Origin: Legionella beliardensis
Lineage (GTDB): Bacteria; Pseudomonadota; Gammaproteobacteria; Legionellales; Legionellaceae
Assembly: GCF_900452395.1 (NCBI RefSeq)
Contig: NZ_UGNV01000002.1
Span: 1-64,000, forward strand
Reading direction: 5' to 3'
DNA: 64,000 nucleotides
Shown here: positions 54,060-63,292 of the stretch, piece by piece
Layout: each line of letters starts with the position of its first letter
Position numbering within the stretch: the first letter of the stretch is position 1
Made by a program: the position numbers and the translations under genes
The notes under the pieces: generated by a model
Told to the model about the DNA's origin: nothing
Database searches by the model: none
What the model saw: only the letters and a program-made list of their open reading frames with translations

Positions 54060-56006
54060 ATGCCTTGCCGAGCACCTTATCGCTGGTTGATGGCGCTGTT
54101 GCTCGCGACTTATGCGCTTATCAGCGGGCCAGCACTCGCAGCCGACAGCACCGAAACCAAAGCCAAGCAAATTTGGCAGCTTCTGGACTATGTGGCTGTC
54201 GATTACGGCGGTGCCGTAGCCAATGGCACGGTGCTGAAGGCGTCGGAATATGCAGAGATGCAGGAGTTCGTCGCCACCGCCGAGCGTCAATTGGGCGAGC
54301 TACCGAGTAAGACCGACAAGGCGCGCTTGCTGCAACAAGCTACGGAGCTTCGCCGCGCAGTAGCGAATAAAGCTGATCCAGCCATCGTGGCGCAACTGGC
54401 GCATGCGCTATCCAGCGCCGTGCAAAAAGCGTATCCATTCCCGGTGGCCCCAGCCGCCGTACCGGACTTGGCGCGGGGTGCGCAGTTGTTTCAGGCGCAA
54501 TGCGCGGCCTGTCATGGCATGCAAGGGCACGGTGATGGCCCCTTGGCTACCTCCCTGAACCCCAAACCAACCGCGCTGGCCGAGCACTTGCGGGCGCGGG
54601 AGCGCAGCTTGTTCGCACTACATCAGATCATCAGCAACGGCGTCCCAGGGACTGCCATGCAAGGCTTTGGCTCATTATCGGACGAGGATCGCTGGGCGCT
54701 GGCATTCTTTGTCGGTACGTTGCCCTATGTACAGAGCGACAAGACCGCAGGGGCAAAGCTTTGGCAAACGAATGGGCAAGCCCGTCAAACGGTTGCCAAT
54801 CTGGAAGCATTGACGCAAACCTCCGAGCATGTCTTGGCGGACAAGCTGGATGAACCCTCAGCTAAAGCGCTGACCGCATATCTTCGCGCTAACCCGAGTG
54901 CGTTGGACGCAAACAAGCCGAAAGGCACGGCAATAGCCAAGGCCAAGCTTGGCGAGAGCGTGGTTGCATTGCAAAACGGGGATCGTGCGACCGCAGCCAA
55001 GTTGGCCTTGTCCGCTTACCTTGATGGTTTCGAGCCCGTTGAACCGGCGCTCGCCACCCGCAACCGCCCGTTGTTCGAGCAGATCGAAGCTGCAATGGTG
55101 TCCTACCGAGCATTGGTGGCAAACGGTACTCCGGCCGAAGTGCAGGCCGCGCACCAACAGTTACACGGCTTGCTCGATGAAGCAGACAAAGTTCTTGCCC
55201 CTTCGGAGAACGATACCGTCGCGGCCTTTATCGGGGCATTGACTATTTTGCTGCGGGAAGGCTTAGAAGCGTTGTTAGTGGTCGTCGCCATGCTGGCATT
55301 TCTCAAGAAGGCCGAACGCCGGGATGTCGGGGTCTATGTGCATGCAGGATGGATGGCCGCACTGGCGGCAGGTGGCATCACTTGGGGCGTGGCGACCTAT
55401 TTGGTCGGCGTCAGCGGTGCGAGCCGGGAATTGACGGAAGGCTTTTCTTCACTGTTTGCGGCTGTGGTCCTGCTCGGCGTCGGAATGTGGATGCACCAAA
55501 AGAGCGTCGCCGGTCGCTGGCAGATTTACCTCAAGGAAAAGCTATCCTCGGCGCTCAACAAGCGCACGGCGTGGTTCTTGTTCTCGCTGGCATTCGTCGC
55601 GGTGTACCGCGAGGTGTTTGAGACGGTACTGTTCTACGCCGCTCTTTGGACAGAGGGTAATGGATGGCCTCTGCTCGCTGGCCTGGGTACGGGCATGGCG
55701 CTTTTGGCGCTACTTGCAGTGGTACTGCTACGCACCAGCGCGCGATTGCCGATCGGGCAGTTTTTTGCGGCCAGTTCTATGCTGGTAGCAGTGCTCGCGG
55801 TGATCCTGGCTGGCAAGGGCATTGCGGGTCTGCAAGAGGCCGGACTCCTGCATACCAGTCCGATTGCAATCCCTCGGATCGATTTGCTTGGCATCTATCC
55901 GTCGTGGCAAACGGTCCTAGCGCAGTTTGTCGTTCTGCTCACCACTGTGGTGGCTTTCACTATCAATCTGCGTTCGACGCGGCAGAGGGCAACGCGGCGA
56001 AGCTGA
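54060..56006 (+). CDS. pbrT: FTR1-family permease with cytochrome c domain (PbrT-like)
   Basis: 648 residues: signal peptide, then a cytochrome c domain with AACHGMQGHGDG (haem-binding CxxCH, about 150) in the periplasmic part, then about seven membrane segments. The FTR1 motifs REGLEALLVVVAML (about 400) and REVFETVLFY (about 522) are present. FTR1 proteins import iron with coupled oxidation. In the pbr context PbrT takes up Pb(II). Why an importer accompanies an exporter is unresolved, but co-occurrence with cadA/pbrBC is established. It lies 19 bp after the fusion gene. Confidence 0.9.
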   Translation: MPCRAPYRWLMALLLATYALISGPALAADSTETKAKQIWQLLDYVAVDYGGAVANGTVLKASEYAEMQEFVATAERQLGELPSKTDKARLLQQATELRRAVANKADPAIVAQLAHALSSAVQKAYPFPVAPAAVPDLARGAQLFQAQCAACHGMQGHGDGPLATSLNPKPTALAEHLRARERSLFALHQIISNGVPGTAMQGFGSLSDEDRWALAFFVGTLPYVQSDKTAGAKLWQTNGQARQTVANLEALTQTSEHVLADKLDEPSAKALTAYLRANPSALDANKPKGTAIAKAKLGESVVALQNGDRATAAKLALSAYLDGFEPVEPALATRNRPLFEQIEAAMVSYRALVANGTPAEVQAAHQQLHGLLDEADKVLAPSENDTVAAFIGALTILLREGLEALLVVVAMLAFLKKAERRDVGVYVHAGWMAALAAGGITWGVATYLVGVSGASRELTEGFSSLFAAVVLLGVGMWMHQKSVAGRWQIYLKEKLSSALNKRTAWFLFSLAFVAVYREVFETVLFYAALWTEGNGWPLLAGLGTGMALLALLAVVLLRTSARLPIGQFFAASSMLVAVLAVILAGKGIAGLQEAGLLHTSPIAIPRIDLLGIYPSWQTVLAQFVVLLTTVVAFTINLRSTRQRATRRS

Positions 56007-56175
56007 TTCAAGGCGCTTGCCTATCTCGCAAACAGTGTCAGTTTGAGCTATGCCCTAACCTGATGTCAGATGTTGAGCACAAACAACGTCAGAGTAGAGT
56101 GTGAATTTATATTTATTGACACATTCAGCCAAGGGTAATAGATTTCATCCTGACATTTTTACCTTTGGAGGCATC
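56007..56175 (+). other. Probable res site of the transposon
   Basis: About 170 bp upstream of tnpR, where Tn21-type elements carry the three-subsite res locus at which resolvase resolves cointegrates. It contains TGTCAGTTTGAG (56036-) and TCAGATGTTGAG-like half-sites. Assignment is from position, with weak sequence support. Confidence 0.5.
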
Positions 56176-56733
56176 TTGCAAGGTCAACGTATCGGCTACG
56201 TCCGCGTCAGCAGCTTCGACCAGAATCCTGATCGACAACTGGAACAAATAGAAGTCGGCAAGGTATTCACCGATAAGGCTTCAGGCAAGGACACACAACG
56301 TCCCGAACTTGAAAGGCTGCTGGCCTTCGTCCGCGAGGGCGACACCGTGGTGGTGCATAGCATGGACAGGTTGGCACGCAACCTTGATGACCTGCGCCGC
56401 ATCGTCCAAGGGCTGACACAACGGGGCGTGCGCATGGAGTTCGTCAAAGAAGGGCTGACGTTCACCGGCGAGGACTCACCGATGGCCAATCTGATGCTGT
56501 CGGTCATGGGAGCCTTTGCTGAGTTCGAGCGCGCCCTGATCCGCGAACGTCAGCGCGAGGGAATCGTGCTGGCCAAGCAGCGCGGTGCCTACCGGGGACG
56601 AAAGAAATCGCTGAACAGCGAACAAATTGCCGAGTTGAAACGGCGAGTTGCGGCAGGCGACCAAAAAACCTTGGTGGCCCGTGACTTCGGCATCAGCCGC
56701 GAAACCTTGTACCAGTACCTGCGGGAAGACTGA
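56176..56733 (+). CDS. tnpR: Tn21-type resolvase
   Basis: 185 residues from TTG 56176 ([22 protein letters not shown]). GGAG lies 9 nt upstream, and the length then equals Tn21 TnpR; the frame is open to 56101 but that extension is not conserved. The catalytic Ser is in [41 protein letters not shown] and the C-terminal HTH ([15 protein letters not shown]) are all intact. Confidence 0.93.
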   Translation: MQGQRIGYVRVSSFDQNPDRQLEQIEVGKVFTDKASGKDTQRPELERLLAFVREGDTVVVHSMDRLARNLDDLRRIVQGLTQRGVRMEFVKEGLTFTGEDSPMANLMLSVMGAFAEFERALIRERQREGIVLAKQRGAYRGRKKSLNSEQIAELKRRVAAGDQKTLVARDFGISRETLYQYLRED

Positions 56734-56735
56734 CC

Positions 56736-59708
56736 ATGCCACGCCGCTCAATCCTGTCCGCCACCGAGCGCGAAAGTCTGCTGGCACTGCCAGATGCCAA
56801 AGACGAACTGATACGGCACTACACGTTCAACGAAACCGACCTGTCGGTGATCCGTCAGCGTCGCGGCGCCGCGAATCGATTGGGCTTCGCCGTGCAGCTT
56901 TGCTACTTGCGATTCCCTGGCATCTTCTTGGGCGTCGATGAACCTCCATTTCCGCCCCTGCTGCGCATGGTGGCCGCACAACTCAAGGTGCCGGTGGAAA
57001 GCTGGAACGATTACGGCCAGCGCGAGCAGACACGGCGGGAGCACTTGGTCGAGCTGCAAACGGTGTTTGGATTCAAGCCCTTCACCATGAGTCACTACCG
57101 GCAAGCCGTGCATACATTGACCGAACTGGCCTTGCAAACAGACAAAGGCATTGTGCTGGCCAGCACCCTTGTTGAAAACCTGCGGCGGCAGAGCATCATC
57201 CTACCCGCCATGAATGCCATCGAGCGCGCAAGCGCCGAGGCCATTACCCGTGCCAACCGGAGCATCCATGCGGCATTGGCCGATTCCTTGATACCTGTCC
57301 ATCGCCAGCGCCTGGACGAACTGCTCAAGCGCAAGGATGGTAGCAAAATGACGTGGCTAGCGTGGCTGCGCCAATCGCCCGCCAAGCCGAACTCGCGCCA
57401 CATGCTTGAACACATCGAACGCCTCAAAGCCTGGCAGGCGCTTGACCTACCTGCTGGCATCGAACGGCAGGTACACCAAAACCGCTTGCTCAAGATCGCC
57501 CGCGAGGGCGGCCAGATGACGCCCGCCGACCTGGCCAAGTTCGAGTCGCAGCGGCGTTACGCCACCTTGGTAGCACTGGCCATCGAGGGCATGGCCACCG
57601 TCACTGATGAAATCATCGACCTTCACGACCGCATCATCGGCAAGCTGTTCAATGCGGCCAAGAACAAGCATCAACAGCAGTTCCAGGCTTCCGGCAAGGC
57701 GATCAACGACAAGGTGCGGATGTATGGGCGCATCGGTCAGGCGCTGATTGAAGCCAAACAAAGCGGCGGCGATCCGTTCGCCGCCATCGAAGCGGTCATG
57801 CCGTGGGACACCTTCGCCGCCAGCGTCACCGAGGCGCAAACGCTGGCGCGGCCTGCCGATTTTGATTTCCTGCACCATATCGGCGAGAGTTACGCCACGC
57901 TGCGCCGCTATGCGCCGCAGTTCCTGGACGTGCTCAAACTGCGCGCCGCGCCCACCGCCAAGGGTGTGCTCGATGCCATCGACGTGCTGCGCGGCATGAA
58001 CAGCGACAGCGCGCGCAAGGTGCCCGCCGATGCGCCAACCGCATTCATCAAGCCGCGCTGGGCAAAGCTGGTTCTGACCGACGAGGGTATTGACCGGCGT
58101 TACTACGAGTTATGCGCCCTGTCGGAGCTGAAGAACGCACTGCGCTCTGGTGATGTTTGGGTGCAGGGTTCGCGCCAGTTCAAGGACTTCGACGAATACC
58201 TGGTGCCGATCGAGAAGTTCGCCACCCTGAAGCTGGCCAGCGAATTGCCACTGGCCGTGGCCACCGACTGCGACCAATATCTGCATGACCGACTGGAATT
58301 ATTGGAGGCGCAACTCGCCACAGTCAACCGCATGGCGGCGACCAACGACTTACCGGATGCCATCATCACCACTGCATCGGGCCTGAAGATCACGCCGCTG
58401 GACGCAGCGGTGCCAGACGCCGCGCAAGCCTTGATTGACCAGTCGGCGATGTTGCTGCCGCACCTCAAGATCACCGAGTTGCTGATGGAGGTCGATGAAT
58501 GGACGGGCTTCACGCGCCACTTCACACACCTGAAGACCGGCGACACGGCCAAGGACAAAACCTTGCTGATGACGACGATTCTGGCTGATGGTATCAATCT
58601 TGGGCTCACCAAGATGGCCGAGTCCTGCCCTGGCACCACCTACGCCAAGCTGTCTTGGCTGCAAGCCTGGCACGTTCGCGACGAAACCTATTCGACGGCG
58701 CTGGCCGAGCTGGTGAACGCACAGTTTCGACAACCCTTCGCCGGAAACTGGGGCGACGGCACCACGTCATCGTCGGACGGCCAGAACTTCCGAACCGGCA
58801 GCAAGGCAGAGAGCACCGGGCATATCAATCCGAAGTATGGAAGTAGCCCTGGGCGGACGTTCTATACCCATATCTCCGACCAATACGCGCCCTTCAGCGC
58901 CAAGGTGGTCAACGTCGGCTTGCGCGACTCGACCTATGTGCTCGATGGCCTGCTGTACCACGAGTCTGACTTGCGTATCGAGGAACACTACACCGACACG
59001 GCGGGCTTCACCGATCATGTGTTCGGCCTGATGCACTTTCTGGGATTCCGGTTCGCGCCGCGCATCCGCGACCTGGGCGACACCAAGCTGTTCATTCCCA
59101 AGGGCGATACTGCCTACGATGCACTCAAGCCGATGATTAGCAGCGACAGGCTGAACATCAAGGCTATTCGCGCTCATTGGGATGAAATCCTACGGCTGGC
59201 CACTTCGATCAAGCAGGGCACGGTGACGGCCTCGCTGATGCTGCGCAAGCTCGGCAGCTATCCGCGCCAAAACGGCTTGGCCGTCGCCCTGCGCGAGCTG
59301 GGGCGCATCGAGCGCACGCTGTTCATTCTGGATTGGCTGCAAAGCGTGGAGCTGCGCCGCCGCGTCCATGCGGGGCTGAATAAGGGCGAGGCGCGCAACG
59401 CGCTGGCCAGGGCGGTCTTCTTCTACCGATTGGGTGAAATCCGCGACCGCAGTTTTGAGCAGCAGCGCTACCGGGCCAGCGGCCTCAATCTGGTGACGGC
59501 GGCCATCGTGTTGTGGAACACGGTCTATCTGGAGCGTGCCACCAGTGCTTTGCGTGCCCACGGCAAGGCGCTGGACGACACGTTGCTGCAATATCTGTCA
59601 CCGCTGGGGTGGGAGCATATCAACTTGACCGGCGATTACCTATGGCGCAGCAGTGCCAAGGTCGGTGCGGGGAAGTTCAGGCCATTGCGACCGCTGCCAC
59701 CGGCTTAG
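56736..59708 (+). CDS. tnpA: Tn3-family transposase
   Basis: 990 residues, full length. N-terminal DUF4158 domain ([19 protein letters not shown].. [13 protein letters not shown]) and C-terminal DDE domain ([70 protein letters not shown]). It starts 2 bp after the tnpR stop and ends within the right inverted repeat. The transposon should be functional. Confidence 0.95.
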   Translation: MPRRSILSATERESLLALPDAKDELIRHYTFNETDLSVIRQRRGAANRLGFAVQLCYLRFPGIFLGVDEPPFPPLLRMVAAQLKVPVESWNDYGQREQTRREHLVELQTVFGFKPFTMSHYRQAVHTLTELALQTDKGIVLASTLVENLRRQSIILPAMNAIERASAEAITRANRSIHAALADSLIPVHRQRLDELLKRKDGSKMTWLAWLRQSPAKPNSRHMLEHIERLKAWQALDLPAGIERQVHQNRLLKIAREGGQMTPADLAKFESQRRYATLVALAIEGMATVTDEIIDLHDRIIGKLFNAAKNKHQQQFQASGKAINDKVRMYGRIGQALIEAKQSGGDPFAAIEAVMPWDTFAASVTEAQTLARPADFDFLHHIGESYATLRRYAPQFLDVLKLRAAPTAKGVLDAIDVLRGMNSDSARKVPADAPTAFIKPRWAKLVLTDEGIDRRYYELCALSELKNALRSGDVWVQGSRQFKDFDEYLVPIEKFATLKLASELPLAVATDCDQYLHDRLELLEAQLATVNRMAATNDLPDAIITTASGLKITPLDAAVPDAAQALIDQSAMLLPHLKITELLMEVDEWTGFTRHFTHLKTGDTAKDKTLLMTTILADGINLGLTKMAESCPGTTYAKLSWLQAWHVRDETYSTALAELVNAQFRQPFAGNWGDGTTSSSDGQNFRTGSKAESTGHINPKYGSSPGRTFYTHISDQYAPFSAKVVNVGLRDSTYVLDGLLYHESDLRIEEHYTDTAGFTDHVFGLMHFLGFRFAPRIRDLGDTKLFIPKGDTAYDALKPMISSDRLNIKAIRAHWDEILRLATSIKQGTVTASLMLRKLGSYPRQNGLAVALRELGRIERTLFILDWLQSVELRRRVHAGLNKGEARNALARAVFFYRLGEIRDRSFEQQRYRASGLNLVTAAIVLWNTVYLERATSALRAHGKALDDTLLQYLSPLGWEHINLTGDYLWRSSAKVGAGKFRPLRPLPPA

Positions 59709-59741
59709 CGTGCTTTATTTTCCGTTTTCTGAGACGACCCC
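59704..59741 (-). repeat. Right terminal inverted repeat of the transposon
   Basis: 38 bp ending in GACGACCCC; inverted match to 49960-49997. The tnpA stop codon lies inside it, as in Tn21-type elements. The outside flank starts TAATA. Confidence 0.9.
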
Positions 59742-59794
59742 TAATAGATTAGGACATCCCAGGGGAGAGGTAATAACTCTAACTGGAGGTAAAA

Positions 59795-59920
59795 ATGAGC
59801 AATAAGAAGTATTCTGAAGAATTCAAATTAGACGCAATTAGCCTTGTTAATGAACATGGATATACTCAAGTAGAAGCTGTAAGAAGTTTAGGAATAGAGT
59901 GCTTATTTCATTTTAAATAA
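59795..59920 (+). pseudogene. IS3-family transposase OrfA fragment
   Basis: Encodes MSNKKYSEEFKLDAISLVNEHGYTQVEAVRSLGIE, the helix-turn-helix start of an IS3-family OrfA. It then stops after 41 residues in unrelated sequence. GGAGGT precedes the ATG. It sits 53 bp right of the Tn3-family element, and only the left end of the IS survives. The IS was truncated on its right by whatever brought in the recombinase pair. Confidence 0.75.
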
Positions 59921-59956
59921 ATCAATAAAAAAAGTAAAAAATTATTAAATTTAAAG

Positions 59957-60865
59957 CTAGCCAAGATAAATATTAAGAATACTTAATCTTGAATGCCCGA
60001 GTTCCCGAGTTAAGATATGCCTTACTTTAAAATCGATATCTTGCTCTACTTTGGACATCTCTTTTGCTATAGTACCGCCATTAAAAGGACACTCCCACCC
60101 TCTTTTATTAAGATCATAAAACGCAGTTAATTCTTTATAACGCCTTTGAGCATAGCTATGCCTTAGCCCATGCAACTGTTTAAGGCCCATGAGCCTTGTT
60201 TGATAGGCATATTTATTAAGCTGTTTAGCATACGTGCTTCCTTCATAAATTAAAGATTGACCATATTTAACGGTCTCCCCTACTCGCTCTAACCAATCCC
60301 GTTGCGCTTGATTGGTAATAGGTATGCTTCTTCCTATTCCGCCTTTGGTCCAGCTGGGTGCAAGTAAGATAGCATCCTTTTTGATTAAAGCCTGACTTAA
60401 ATTAAACTTAATTGATTCTTCGCGCCTTAAACCAAATAAATACTGACCCTCCATGGAAAGCCTAATCAGTGAATCAGAGCACTTTGAAAAATCAATATGA
60501 TGAATGGCCTTGCTCTGCTCGGGGAAATATTGCCGACGGCCTATTTTATAAGCTTTATTGTCAGGTTTGACTAATTTTTTATCCTCTAATAATTTACCCA
60601 GTTCGCGTAATTTTGATAAATAATTTTTAATCGTTGCTGGACTTTTATCTTCTTGTTTCCAATAGTCAACTAACTTATAAATATGCTTAGGCTTAAACCC
60701 TTTAACATGAGTAAGTTTAAAGCCCAACGTATGTAAATCACGAACACATTTCCTAAGCATGACGCGCATATCATTTTGACTCGCATAGGACTGATAAGAA
60801 GCATGTTTAACTATTTGGTTAATAGAAAATTCTGCGCTTTTTAATTTTGTCTTACTCTCCCTCAT
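59957..60865 (-). CDS. Tyrosine recombinase / integrase (second gene of an overlapping pair)
   Basis: 302 residues. The SAM-like N-terminal core-binding region (KSPATIKNYLSKLRELGKLL, about 75-100) is followed by the catalytic domain. The latter has FGLRREESIKFNL (Arg I), KQLHGLRHSYAQRRY (H-x-x-R), RELGHSRLSILNIYLG (His and probable nucleophile Tyr at the extreme C-terminus). Catalytically complete by inspection. It belongs to the integrase-domain proteins seen on gammaproteobacterial mobile elements. Overlaps the upstream partner gene by 14 bp. Confidence 0.8.
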   Translation of the reverse strand: MRESKTKLKSAEFSINQIVKHASYQSYASQNDMRVMLRKCVRDLHTLGFKLTHVKGFKPKHIYKLVDYWKQEDKSPATIKNYLSKLRELGKLLEDKKLVKPDNKAYKIGRRQYFPEQSKAIHHIDFSKCSDSLIRLSMEGQYLFGLRREESIKFNLSQALIKKDAILLAPSWTKGGIGRSIPITNQAQRDWLERVGETVKYGQSLIYEGSTYAKQLNKYAYQTRLMGLKQLHGLRHSYAQRRYKELTAFYDLNKRGWECPFNGGTIAKEMSKVEQDIDFKVRHILTRELGHSRLSILNIYLG

Positions 60866-61658
60866 GCAGATATCTCCTTAGTGCCCTTTCACTTACCCCC
60901 ATCTCCTCTAAAATAATTTGTCTCGCTTCACGTTTAGGTAAACTTGTTTGCAAGTAAGCTAATCTATTTTGTGCAAAAACATAGCGATAGTTGACCGCAG
61001 GCGTAAGCCCTACTTTTATAACTTCCATCCTATAACGCCCTCTTACGCCCTCATACCCATACTGCTTAATTGGATTTAAGTTCATGTTAATAATCGTGGC
61101 CGTTTTAAGCACCTCTTTTTGCGCTTCAGAATAGATTTCTATTACTCTGTCTTTGCTATTATTTGTCATATCACGGCTAAGTAGTAAGAAGGTTGTCCTT
61201 GCATGCAAATCAGGGGTAAAACGAAACGCTTCACTTAAGGTTAAGCCAAATTCTGTTTGAAGACTTAAAATAAAACGTACAACTGGATCAGATACTTTTT
61301 CCAAGCAATCATCATGAACACGCTTTATTTTAACGGGCTTTGCCCTAACAAGACCAAGTGATTTGTTATCAATACCTTCAAGTTGATGATTAATTGCTTG
61401 CAAAAAATATCTGATTTCAGCGATATACATTCTAATTGTGTCGTCCGTTTTAGATTCTCTTTGCCACTGTATAATGACCTTCAATAAGTGATCTTTGGTT
61501 AGCCCATACCAATTAGGCGGAATAGGGCTACAAGCGTATAACGTATTAATAAAACGTAATACAACATTTTTTCTATAGGTTCTCTTTTGATGTGAGCCCG
61601 TTTTTATCAGAGAAAGGTGCCTAATTGCTACTTCTCTTAAGTGACCTAACCTACCCAT
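60852..61658 (-). CDS. Tyrosine-recombinase-like partner protein (probably non-catalytic)
   Basis: 268 residues. The layout resembles the neighbouring integrase: a core-binding-like domain (WQRESKTDDTIRMYIAEIRYFLQAI, about 68-93) and a region aligning with Arg I (LQTEFGLTLSEAFRFTPDL). There the catalytic Arg-Glu is replaced by Leu-Ser-Glu, and no H-x-x-R or Tyr box follows. The C-terminus RQIILEEMGVSERALRRYLHEGE forms an HTH-like end. Translational coupling to the active integrase suggests a heteromeric recombinase or a directionality factor. Function is inferred. Confidence 0.65.
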   Translation of the reverse strand: MGRLGHLREVAIRHLSLIKTGSHQKRTYRKNVVLRFINTLYACSPIPPNWYGLTKDHLLKVIIQWQRESKTDDTIRMYIAEIRYFLQAINHQLEGIDNKSLGLVRAKPVKIKRVHDDCLEKVSDPVVRFILSLQTEFGLTLSEAFRFTPDLHARTTFLLLSRDMTNNSKDRVIEIYSEAQKEVLKTATIINMNLNPIKQYGYEGVRGRYRMEVIKVGLTPAVNYRYVFAQNRLAYLQTSLPKREARQIILEEMGVSERALRRYLHEGE

Positions 61659-61880
61659 TGTCTGCCCTCTTCATTTATGAAACATCACTACCTTTACCTT
61701 GTACTTTGTTTAGTGTTGACAGAGCAGGTCATACAAATGATGATCCTTGACATAGTCACAGGGCTCTATAGTCAGAGGTAAATCAGTAGTTACTCAACTA
61801 GTGCTTTACTTTAATTACAACGGTCTTTACTTTTTCAGTCCTCCTTATTTTCGTTTTAAGTTCAAATATAATCTCATCAA
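61659..61880. other. Intergenic, recombinase promoter region
   Basis: About 220 bp upstream of the recombinase pair with no supported gene. TTGACA-like TGTTGACAGAG is visible around 61715 on the plus strand. It may contain attachment-site arms. Confidence 0.3.
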
Positions 61881-62114
61881 CTACCCTCTTATTTGTTCAA
61901 CCAATTGTTGTTTCACACTTGAGAGCGCCTCTTCGGTCACCAATGCATTAATCAATTTTTTAAAGGTAGGCCTCATTTCAGTTTCAGCTTCAATATCACG
62001 CTGTACTTTCATTAACCGCTCAAAGTTCTCCTGATTTAATAAAAAATCTTTTTGCTCTTGCTTCTTAAGCTCATCGGTCACATCCCAATCATTATTTTTA
62101 TTGTCATTTGTCAT
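61881..62114 (-). CDS. Small acidic helical protein, 77 residues
   Basis: From ATG 62114, with GAGGAAT 8 nt upstream; 62129 is an alternative start. Highly charged and helical (DWDVTDELKKQEQKDFLLNQENFERLMKVQRDIEAETEMRP), with a hydrophobic C-terminal helix (LINALVTEEALSSVKQQLVEQI). No recognised family. Possible regulator or antitoxin-like partner of the recombinase region. Confidence 0.5.
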   Translation of the reverse strand: MTNDNKNNDWDVTDELKKQEQKDFLLNQENFERLMKVQRDIEAETEMRPTFKKLINALVTEEALSSVKQQLVEQIRG

Positions 62115-62319
62115 CGTTTTATTCCTCATTTAGAAGTTATAAAAAATGAATATCTCTCTTGTCACCTCGTGACAATTAATACAAATAGAAATCACAAACA
62201 TGAATTACTGTTTAAGATTTAAAAGAAATTAATTCAAAGTTCACTTTCAAAATTTAAGCGTTCAGCGAATAAACAAACATACGCTGATAGCAATAAATCC
62301 AGGCAAATTAATAGACTGG

Positions 62320-62466
62320 TAACAGTGGGTTCAAAATAGAGGCTATTTTGATAACAGTAGGTTTCATTAACTCACTAATGAATAACAGTGGTTTCCAAAC
62401 TTATCGTCCTGTCTGAAGGTTAAGGAATAGAAGCAGACATTACACAAGACCAAAACACTGGTTTCA
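62320..62466. repeat. Phased direct repeats TAACAGTRGGTTTC
   Basis: Copies at 62320 (TAACAGTGGGTTCA), 62352 (TAACAGTAGGTTTCA) and 62383 (TAACAGTGGTTTCC), 31-32 bp apart, and a weaker one at 62454 (AACACTGGTTTCA). Spacing of three helical turns places the sites on one face of the DNA, as for binding sites of a recombinase accessory protein, repressor or iteron-binding initiator. Confidence 0.55.
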
Positions 62467-62654
62467 TCCGAATTTCACGGACTCATCAGTTGTGCTCATT
62501 TTTATCATAACAAAGACCTCTATGAGCTGCAATATTCTAGTTAATTTCACATTAATGAATATTAAAGAAAGGCATACATATAATCTGAATACATAATTTA
62601 TGAGTCATCAATTCTTTGAAATATAAATATACCAAACTTATAAATTATGAACAA

Positions 62655-62691
62655 AAAAACGGACAGAAAATTTTGTTTTCCGTCCGTTTAT
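62655..62691. terminator. Hairpin with A- and T-rich flanks
   Basis: AAACGGAC pairs with GTCCGTTT around an AT-rich interior (AAAATTTTGTTTT), giving a stem that can act as a terminator in either direction. No gene ends next to it. Confidence 0.45.
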
Positions 62692-62721
62692 CTATTATGT
62701 TATTGATATCATTAAAAATTT

Positions 62722-62930
62722 CGCAGCATCAATGCTGCGTCACTATGACTTGCTTTGTGCAAATCGATAGTGACGCAGCGTGCTTCGCACGTTAAAAGTG
62801 TGCGCTCACCCCACCAACAGAGTCCTTTGCTTTTGCATCGAGCAAAAACAAAGGACATCATTATTGCCCACATACCCACACTATAGCTTCACTTAGGCCG
62901 TAGGTTGTTACGCTCCGTGTGGATATGTGG
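62722..62930. repeat. Cluster of hairpins and dispersed repeat, copy 2
   Basis: Successive inverted repeats: CGCAGCAT/ATGCTGCG (62722-62739); GCTGCGTCACTAT (62734-62746) with its perfect complement at 62767-62779; CGTGC/GCACG (62779-62791); 15-bp arms at 62822-62836 and 62842-62856 with one mismatch; and CCACATACCCACAC (62868-62881) with GTGTGGATATGTGG (62917-62930). The last encloses the 33-bp core shared with 40713-40745. Could be a non-coding structured RNA, a MITE-like element or recombination sites. Confidence 0.6.
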
Positions 62931-62963
62931 ACAAAATGATCTTACAAGCTCATAGCCACTTCT

Positions 62964-63001
62964 TTGACTAAAGTCATTTTAAATGCTATTGTGTACACAT
63001 G
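62964..63001 (+). promoter_or_regulatory. Promoter/operator of the Phd-PIN pair
   Basis: TTGACT (62964-62969), 17-bp spacer, TATTGT (62987-62992). A GTGTACAC palindrome at 62991-62998 overlaps the -10 region, a likely site for antitoxin autorepression. Confidence 0.6.
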
Positions 63002-63013
63002 GGTACTTAATTA

Positions 63014-63292
63014 ATGAGTAATAAAATGACTGCCACAGTATTAAAAGTAGGCATGCGAGAATTTAGAGCGCATCTTCAACAATATATTTTAACCTCGTCT
63101 CCAGTTGCGATAACAAGACATGGAGAAACGGTTGGCTATTATATACCTACGAAAAGTCATGCTGAGAAATCCGACCTTCATGACTTAAAAGAAGCAGCTG
63201 CCAAGCTAGATAAACTATTAATCGAGCATGGTATATCTGAAAATGAACTATTCGCTGATTTTAGAAAACTAAAATCTAAGAATCGTAAATAA
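63014..63292 (+). CDS. Phd/YefM-type antitoxin
   Basis: 92 residues. The N-terminal Phd fold (VGMREFRAHLQQYILTSSPVAITRHGETVGYYIPT) binds DNA. The charged, flexible C-terminal part (AAAKLDKLLIEHGISENELFADFRKLKSKN) would wrap the toxin. It overlaps the toxin gene by one base, giving strict coupling. Confidence 0.88.
   Translation: MSNKMTATVLKVGMREFRAHLQQYILTSSPVAITRHGETVGYYIPTKSHAEKSDLHDLKEAAAKLDKLLIEHGISENELFADFRKLKSKNRK

Larger units (their letters stand above)
49960..59741 (+). mobile_element. Tn3-family (Tn21 subgroup) cadmium/lead resistance transposon, 9.8 kb
   Basis: Bounded by 38-bp inverted repeats beginning GGGGTC and containing CTCAGAAAACGGAAAATAAA, the Tn21/Tn501-type end. Contents: cadR (leftward), then cadA, a PAP2-LspA fusion, an FTR1/cytochrome c gene, tnpR and tnpA (rightward). 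G+C is far higher than in the flanks, and codon use shifts accordingly, indicating recent import from a GC-rich proteobacterium. The 5 bp outside the ends are TACTT and TAATA, so no target duplication is present. Confidence 0.93.

Noticed and set aside
50645..59591. Many long open frames on both strands inside the transposon
   Set aside because: High G+C makes random stop-free frames common. All are shadows of cadA, pbrBC, pbrT, tnpR or tnpA.
62722..62930. tRNA or integron attC site
   Set aside because: No cloverleaf, anticodon or CCA could be folded, and the conserved attC core GTTRRRY was not found in paired form. No integron integrase is adjacent.
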